From NCBI GenBank assembly GCA_020747015.1, contig JAGTJM010000029.1, forward strand, positions 124,001 through 188,000: a stretch of 64,000 nucleotides of DNA, written 5' to 3'. This document shows positions 58,552-64,000 of this stretch, piece after piece. Source of the DNA: Pyrenochaeta sp. MPI-SDFR-AT-0127. Lineage: Eukaryota; Ascomycota; Dothideomycetes; Pleosporales; Cucurbitariaceae. Position 1 is the first letter of the stretch. Each line of letters starts with the position of its first letter. The notes under the pieces were generated by a model that saw only the letters and a program-made list of their open reading frames with translations, ran no database searches and was not told the origin of the DNA. A program made the translations under genes and the position numbers.

Positions 58552-59362
58552 ATGGTTCACAACAAGATTCATGTAACTTATCTTTCTTTCCTTTCCGGCT
58601 CATCAACTCACCATTCTGCAGCATCAGTTCGCAAACCCTCGTTTTGAATGGGACGTCAAAGAGAATTACCAGCGTATGAGTGCCCTTATCTGGCAGTCAA
58701 ATCAAACCCATCTAACATCAAATCTTCAGCATGTATCAAGCTTTGCTTCTTCTTTAGAAAGCTCCCTTCAGTCTCAGACGTGCATTTTCAAATGCATTAC
58801 AATCACGTACACGCCGACCTCACAGTTGCGTGTGAGAAATTTCACGCTGTGAAGATTACACGATACACTCAAACGTACCAAAGCCCCGAGATGAAAGAAC
58901 GGGTCAAGAGCCTAGGTATGGAGGTGTTGGACTATGATGCGTGTAGCACAATCTGGGTCAGGAGATGGGAGGACTGGATAGAGTTCGCGAGCAGTGCGGA
59001 GTATCAGGCGGGTAAGATAAAGCGAAGGGGGCACTGGGTGGAGAGGCTGCGGGACTGACTGGGGACAGCGTTGATGCCGGATGCTGATCACTTCATGGAT
59101 TACAAGACAAGTGGAATCAAGGTTATGGCCGGGTAAGTCATCCGCCTCTCCGAGGTGCAAGCTCAGAGGACCAGGGAAGTACTAACCGTGCCTACGAAGG
59201 CATGATTTAATCGCCTTTGGAAAAGCGATTCCTGATTGTGATGAAACGGATGGAATCACGCGCGAGGAAATCGTGAACCTTGATGGGTTAGAGAAAGTAG
59301 ATTCCCATGGCGCTGGGAATGCCTTGCCAATCAAGGGTGGTGTGGCTGCTGTGGATGTTTGA
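58552..59362 (+). CDS. EthD-like dimeric alpha/beta-barrel protein
   Basis: Exons 58552..58572 (21 nt), 58622..58673, 58730..59011, 59069..59132 and 59200..59362 give about 193 aa. EthD-type proteins are small ferredoxin-like barrels, some acting as decarboxylases, dehydratases or partners of ring-opening pathways. Marks: CIKLCFFFRKLPSVSDVHF, YNHVHADLT (the HxxHVH segment where family members have a conserved His), ITRYTQTYQSPEMKERVK, LDYDACSTIWV and DHFMDYKTSGIKVMA. The first two exons were found by following the frame back to an ATG with a TATA box. It has no close match in my memory to a named enzyme. Confidence 0.8.
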
Positions 59363-59882
59363 CATAGTTGAGATACGGGAGTGGCAAACCTGAAATCTGG
59401 GCTTCAATGCCTGCTTGCAATGACAGCGGCGTATAATTGGATGGAAGGACTTACGAACCAGTAAAGTCCCATATACGGAGATAAGATTTTATGATGTTTC
59501 CGGAAGTATTATTCCTAAGCCAAGATGATCATCCCCTCCATCACACATTTCCTAATCAGGTTACCGTAATGAGATAAAACGATAATGATTCTCTCCGCAC
59601 TCAACCCCGGATACCCACTTCCTGGCCACGGATCGACCAGGTGGGTCGTACATACGATGCGTGTCCCAATCCCATGGTAACTGGCCATCATAAAACAGAA
59701 ATGGCTTAGATCAGGATGTCTTGAATCCGGGATGCGGGGAAAGCACAACAAGGTTTCGGGATGAAAGGAACAGGGCAAGGACGATCTCCATACAATAACC
59801 TGGTCTGATCATATACTTGCAGCACAAGAGCCTCCAAGTCGATCTGTGCTTCATTTTCAGTCATCATTCACAGCAACACACC
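59363..59882. other. Intergenic region
   Basis: About 0.52 kb, no supported feature. Confidence 0.4.
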
Positions 59883-61749
59883 ATGGCCGTGGCCAACTTC
59901 CAAGACCACGATCCTCGTCGCTCTTCGATCGAGAAGACCGATATAGAGCAAATTGAGCAAGTCTCTGACACTTCCAATCCTCCTCATGGACTCCAAAATG
60001 CTGAATGCGAAACTGTGACCATAACCCTGAAGACATGGTTCGTCATCTTCGTCCTGTCTTCCACCTTTGGTCTCTCCTTTTGGCCAGTTCCCACCACTGC
60101 CGCTATGATGGGTCGTCTAGCCATTCAGTTCGGCTCCCCAACCTCGTTTGCGTGGTTCATTCCCGCATACACGACTGCAAACTCAATCGGTTTCCTGCTG
60201 GCAGGAGCCAATTCTGACCTCTTCGGTCGAAGGCTTTTCTTGCTCTTTGGAAATGCATGTTGTTGCGTGGGCTTTATTGTGACTGCAACAAGTAAAAGTG
60301 CGAATCATTTCACAGCTGGTTTGGCGATTACTGGATTTGGCGGTGGCTTTGCACAGATGGCAATGTGTAGTATTCCTGGTAGGTCTCGCTTCTACTGTCC
60401 AGACTTGCACACACTAATATGGCCAGAATTACTACCAAACAAGTTCAGGCATATTGGTATCTGCCTTTCTGATGGCTTCGTCTTTCTCATTGTGATTATC
60501 GGTCCCATCGTTGGAAGAGTAAGCCCCATCATCGCTTGGCAATCCAGCCAGCATAGTTCTTCGGCGCTGACTAATTGAATAGTATGCTATTGACGTCGGT
60601 GCATGGCAATGGGTATACTGGGCTGGCCTTATTGCTCAGTTCTTCTCTCTAGCCGCTCTATTCTTCCTCTATAAGCCACCCAAGCATCCGAAAGGTGTGC
60701 CGTGGCACGAAGCAATCAAAGGGCTCGACTATGTTGGCACTGCTCTCATCGTTCCCGGAATTTGTTTAGCATTGGTGGGTATCATAAACACGACGTACAA
60801 GCCGAGCTCGAGCGTTACTGTTATTGCGCCCATGGTCGTAGGATTCGTCCTGATCGCTGCATTTGGAGTTTGGGAGACCTTGTCCAATACGAGATTCAAG
60901 CTGTGCCCGCCACATCTTTTCCGAAGTCACAAAGGAAGGGAGTTCACAGCTCCTTTTATTGTGGCATTCATTGTCACAATGTTCTACTACTCAGTCAACA
61001 TCATCTGGCCTACCATGGTCAATGTTTTCTACCTCACGCCAGATACCTCGCGCAGCACAACTCTTCTTCTTACGTTACCGCCAAATGTTGGCCTTGTATT
61101 CGGATCTCTGTGTTTAATGGCGTTTGGTAATCTACTTGGACACTGGAAGTGGACTCTGATCGGAACATGGACTGGCATGGTGCTTTTCGGAGCACTTATG
61201 GGCCTAGTCACACCCTTTAATCAAGGCCTGATGATTGCGTTCTGTTGCATCAATGCCACCTTCTTCGGATGGGCGCAGTATGAGTCCATCGCATTCACGC
61301 AGCTCGGAGTTCCGCAACAGGACCTAGGCTTCTCAGGTGGACTTGCAGGAATGGCTCGCTATGCCGGTGGTTCTCTTGCCCAAGCTATCTACACCACTAT
61401 CCTTACGAACAGCCAAACCACTAGAGCTGCTGCTACAGTTCCAGCCGCAGCCATGGCTGCAGGTATGTCGACAGAGAACGCACAAGCTTTACTCGCAGCA
61501 ATTCCCCTCGGCGCTGCCGCCATTGCCAAGGTACCTGGGACAAGTGCGGAAGCAATTGGTGCAGCCGCTCTCGCATTCCAGTGGAGCTATGCGCATGCAC
61601 TGAAGATAGTTGCACTGAGCAGCTTAAGCTTCGGCATCGTAGGTCTCTTGTGCATTTTTTGGTGTGAGGATATAACGCCCAAGATGACCAACAAGGTCGA
61701 GGTCTTCTTGGAGAACGATGTTTACGCTGACAAAAACGAGTTCCATTGA
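59883..61749 (+). CDS. MFS transporter (TRI12-like / drug:H+ antiporter type)
   Basis: Exons 59883..60378, 60427..60518 and 60583..61749 give about 584 aa. A hydrophilic N tail (1-55) is followed by twelve to fourteen hydrophobic helices. Motif A-like GANSDLFGRRLFLLFGN lies after helix 2, as in drug:H+ antiporters, and the C-terminal half contains VPQQDLGFSGGLAGMARYAGGSLAQAIYT. This resembles the fungal TRI12 type. The first intron is 48 nt and in frame, so a simple ORF call hides it. It could import the cluster's substrate or export a toxic intermediate; direction cannot be told from the sequence. Confidence 0.9.
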
Positions 61750-62618
61750 GGAAGTGGTAATATGAAATCTTAGTTTAGCCATAGTTCTGCAACAGCAGCA
61801 TGAATTAATTGAGAATATTGTAGCGCTAGCTACAGTTGACAGTCATATTGAGATACTCCAGCGATTACTCTGCCAACAGATTCTCAATGAATTTAGATGT
61901 TGAGTTGTATAGTTTGCCTGCTTGTAACTTCAAAACTACTAGTCATGGTCAGTTAAGAAATCCTTTTGGTCAACAGGTTGGACCAAGAATTGCTGGTTTC
62001 CAAAGATTGGCCTTCATTGCTTCCAATTACATTCAAACCGCACGACGATAGCTGCAAACCAGATTTCGTTCTCACGTACTACCTCAGCCTCATGCGGTCC
62101 GTAATGCCATCAAAGTGATTAAGTTACTGGTTTCTCCGTATGACTTGAATCAGACACCACGCGAAGAAGTGCTCACTTGAATCGCGAAAAGCGGGGAAGC
62201 ATCTGCGCCCCCGTTCAGTCCCTGTCGGCTAACATTTCCCGCCCAACTGCCCGTCGCATCTAGCACAATTCACACGAATCAAGAACTGAGGGGTTCACCA
62301 ACCTGCTGCAGTCGATACGTGACCGAATCGCGTCTACTCGGGAATGACGAAGGTGATCGCACCTGCGTCGCGGGGTAGTTAGATGAACGCCACACATCGG
62401 AATGTAGTCCAGAAGCTCATCTGACCTAGGCTAGGAGTTGTGAGCTGGCAGTACTCATCCTGTGGGGCACGTATACGGCAAAAGAATATCTTAGCCTATG
62501 TAACTTTTTGGAATCAGTGGACTGCCATCTCGAGTGCGATCCTGACACCTACAGGTATTTCTTGATTCTAAGTTTTCCCCCTTCGACCCAACCAAAGTGC
62601 AATTTTGACCGTGAAAAA
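61750..62618. other. 0.87-kb intergenic region
   Basis: Nothing supported. Confidence 0.4.
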
Positions 62619-63850
62619 ATGTCGAAATCCGCACTCGTCTTTGGTGCTTCTGGTGTGACTGGCTGGTCTTTCATCAACGAGATTCTGAACGACTACCCGA
62701 AAGAGAATACTTGGAAGCGCGCCCATGCACTCACCAATCGTCCTTTGTCTCAAGAGCAATCGCAATGGCCCAACGATTCACGTCTGAACATTGTATCAGG
62801 CATCGACCTCCTCGCCAATGACCAGACTTCTCTTGAAAAAGAGTTGAAACAAAAGATCCATGATATCGACGAGGTGACGCATGTGTACTACCTTGCATAC
62901 AAGGCAGGAACAGATGTACAAAAGGAATTCGACGAGGCGGTCGAAATGTGGAAGAAAACACTGATTGCAGTTGATAAGCTGTGTTCAAACTTGGAATTTG
63001 TGGTGCTTCAGACTGGAGCGAAGATGTGTAAGTTTGCCTTTTCGACTCACCTCATATATATTATTTTCACTAATGACCACTAGACGGCTGTCACCTCATC
63101 GCTTTGGTCCCAGAGTATTCTGCTCCATACATTTCACCTCCACACAAAGAGTCGCAGCCGCGCATCAAGGGACAGTTTGGTGATATGCTCTTCTACCATC
63201 CCCAGCTCGACTTTATTGCCGACTTCGCAATGGATAAGAAGTGGAGCTGGTGCGACACACGACCAGATATCATCATTGGTTTCGTGCCCAACCAGAATTT
63301 CTACAGCTTAGCTACATCAATGGGTGTATATTTGAGCCTGTGGAAAGAAGTGCACGGCGAGGGAAGCGAATGCCCATTCCCCGGCACAGAAAAGAGTTGG
63401 AAGGCGCTAAGTAACGATTCGAGTAGCGACATGATTGCACGACAAACAATACATTTGTCGCTGGACAAGAATACGGAAAACGGCGGCGGCTACAATGTTG
63501 CAGATGAACAACCACCATCTTCTTGGTCTAAAAAGTGGCCTGTGCTGTGCAGCTACTTTGGTCTCAAGGGCACCGGTCCTGCGCCAAATCCTCCAGAGAT
63601 TAGGCAGTTTATTAAAGATAACATCTCTACTTGGAACGAGCTGGAGAAGAAGCACGGTCTCCAAGCAGGGCACGCGCACAATGACAAGGTTTTCCCGGGC
63701 TTTGAGTACTTTCTCATGACGCAGTTTGACTTTGATAGGCAGTATGACATGAGCAAGATGTATAGCACGGGTTTCACAGAAGAGAGGGAGACAAAGCAAG
63801 CATGGGGTGGCGTATTCGACAGGATGAGAAGGGCAAAAGTTATCCCGTAG
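62619..63850 (+). CDS. PRISE-type enone reductase (progesterone 5-beta-reductase-like SDR)
   Basis: Exons 62619..63027 and 63084..63850 give about 391 aa, the family length. It is an atypical extended SDR. The cofactor motif is GASGVTGWSF, THVYYLAYK follows, and TGAKM-YGCHL corresponds to the region where PRISE enzymes keep a catalytic Lys and the Tyr of a YG motif. RPDIIIGFVPNQNFYSLATSMGVY is another family block. PRISE proteins reduce the C=C of alpha,beta-unsaturated ketones such as enones and 8-oxogeranial in plants; fungal members are less studied. The ATG at 62619 follows a stretch of A residues. It is the last gene before the window edge. Confidence 0.88.
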
Positions 63851-64000
63851 ACGAGGTATCAACTAGAGTAGCCTTTCAGTTAGAATGCACTGCTTGGTGT
63901 ATTCAATAACTTTCGAAAATGTACTGCATGTGCATTTTTCCTTTTCACTTAAATAATTTGAAACCTTCTTGTGCACGGTCTTGCAATCTTCGACAGGCAG

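Noticed and set aside
1..64000. CRISPR arrays, operons and bacterial insertion sequences
   Set aside because: No direct-repeat arrays or bacterial gene layout; genes are intron-bearing and individually promoted.

Overview
The window is nuclear DNA of a filamentous ascomycete (Pezizomycotina). The reasons are many short spliceosomal introns of about 40-115 nt with GTRNGT-type donors and YAG acceptors, a HET-domain gene, a fungal SAT4/rhodopsin-like membrane protein, an AIM9-like kinase, a CRH-type GH16 cell-wall enzyme and pectin-degrading capacity. Class level (perhaps Dothideomycetes) is only a guess. Coordinates below come from manual exon joining; each spliced model closes to a whole number of codons.

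Left part (1-31.5 kb) is mostly housekeeping and secreted or membrane functions: IMP dehydrogenase (cut by the window edge), an IQGAP/Rng2 cytokinesis scaffold, a U6 snRNA gene with its own Pol III signals, Dom34/Pelota, a secreted GMC oxidoreductase, a SAT4-type seven-helix protein, an orphan five-exon protein, an AIM9-like kinase, an amino-acid permease, a pectinesterase, a GPI-anchored CRH/GH16 transglycosylase and a membrane-anchored prolyl 4-hydroxylase.

Middle part (31.5-41 kb) looks like an accessory, gene-poor island: a HET-domain protein, an isopenicillin-N-synthase-like 2-oxoglutarate oxygenase, the decayed remains of a salicylate-hydroxylase-like FAD monooxygenase, and a repeat-like relic with an imperfect hairpin. 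Three conserved-looking but uncharacterised nuclear-type or coiled-coil proteins follow (41-45.5 kb).

Right part (46-64 kb) is the most interesting: SDR, Baeyer-Villiger-type flavin monooxygenase, DUF7053-like small protein, APH-type kinase, ACAD10/11-type acyl-CoA dehydrogenase, alpha/beta hydrolase, zinc alcohol dehydrogenase, EthD-like protein, MFS transporter and a PRISE-type enone reductase. Read as chemistry, this forms a plausible route: enone reduction, alcohol to ketone, ketone to ester or lactone, hydrolysis to a hydroxy acid, then phosphorylation and elimination of the hydroxyacyl-CoA by separately encoded homologues of the two halves of animal ACAD10/11. This pathway is an inference from gene content, not shown by the sequence. 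No acyl-CoA ligase and no pathway-specific transcription factor were seen in the window.
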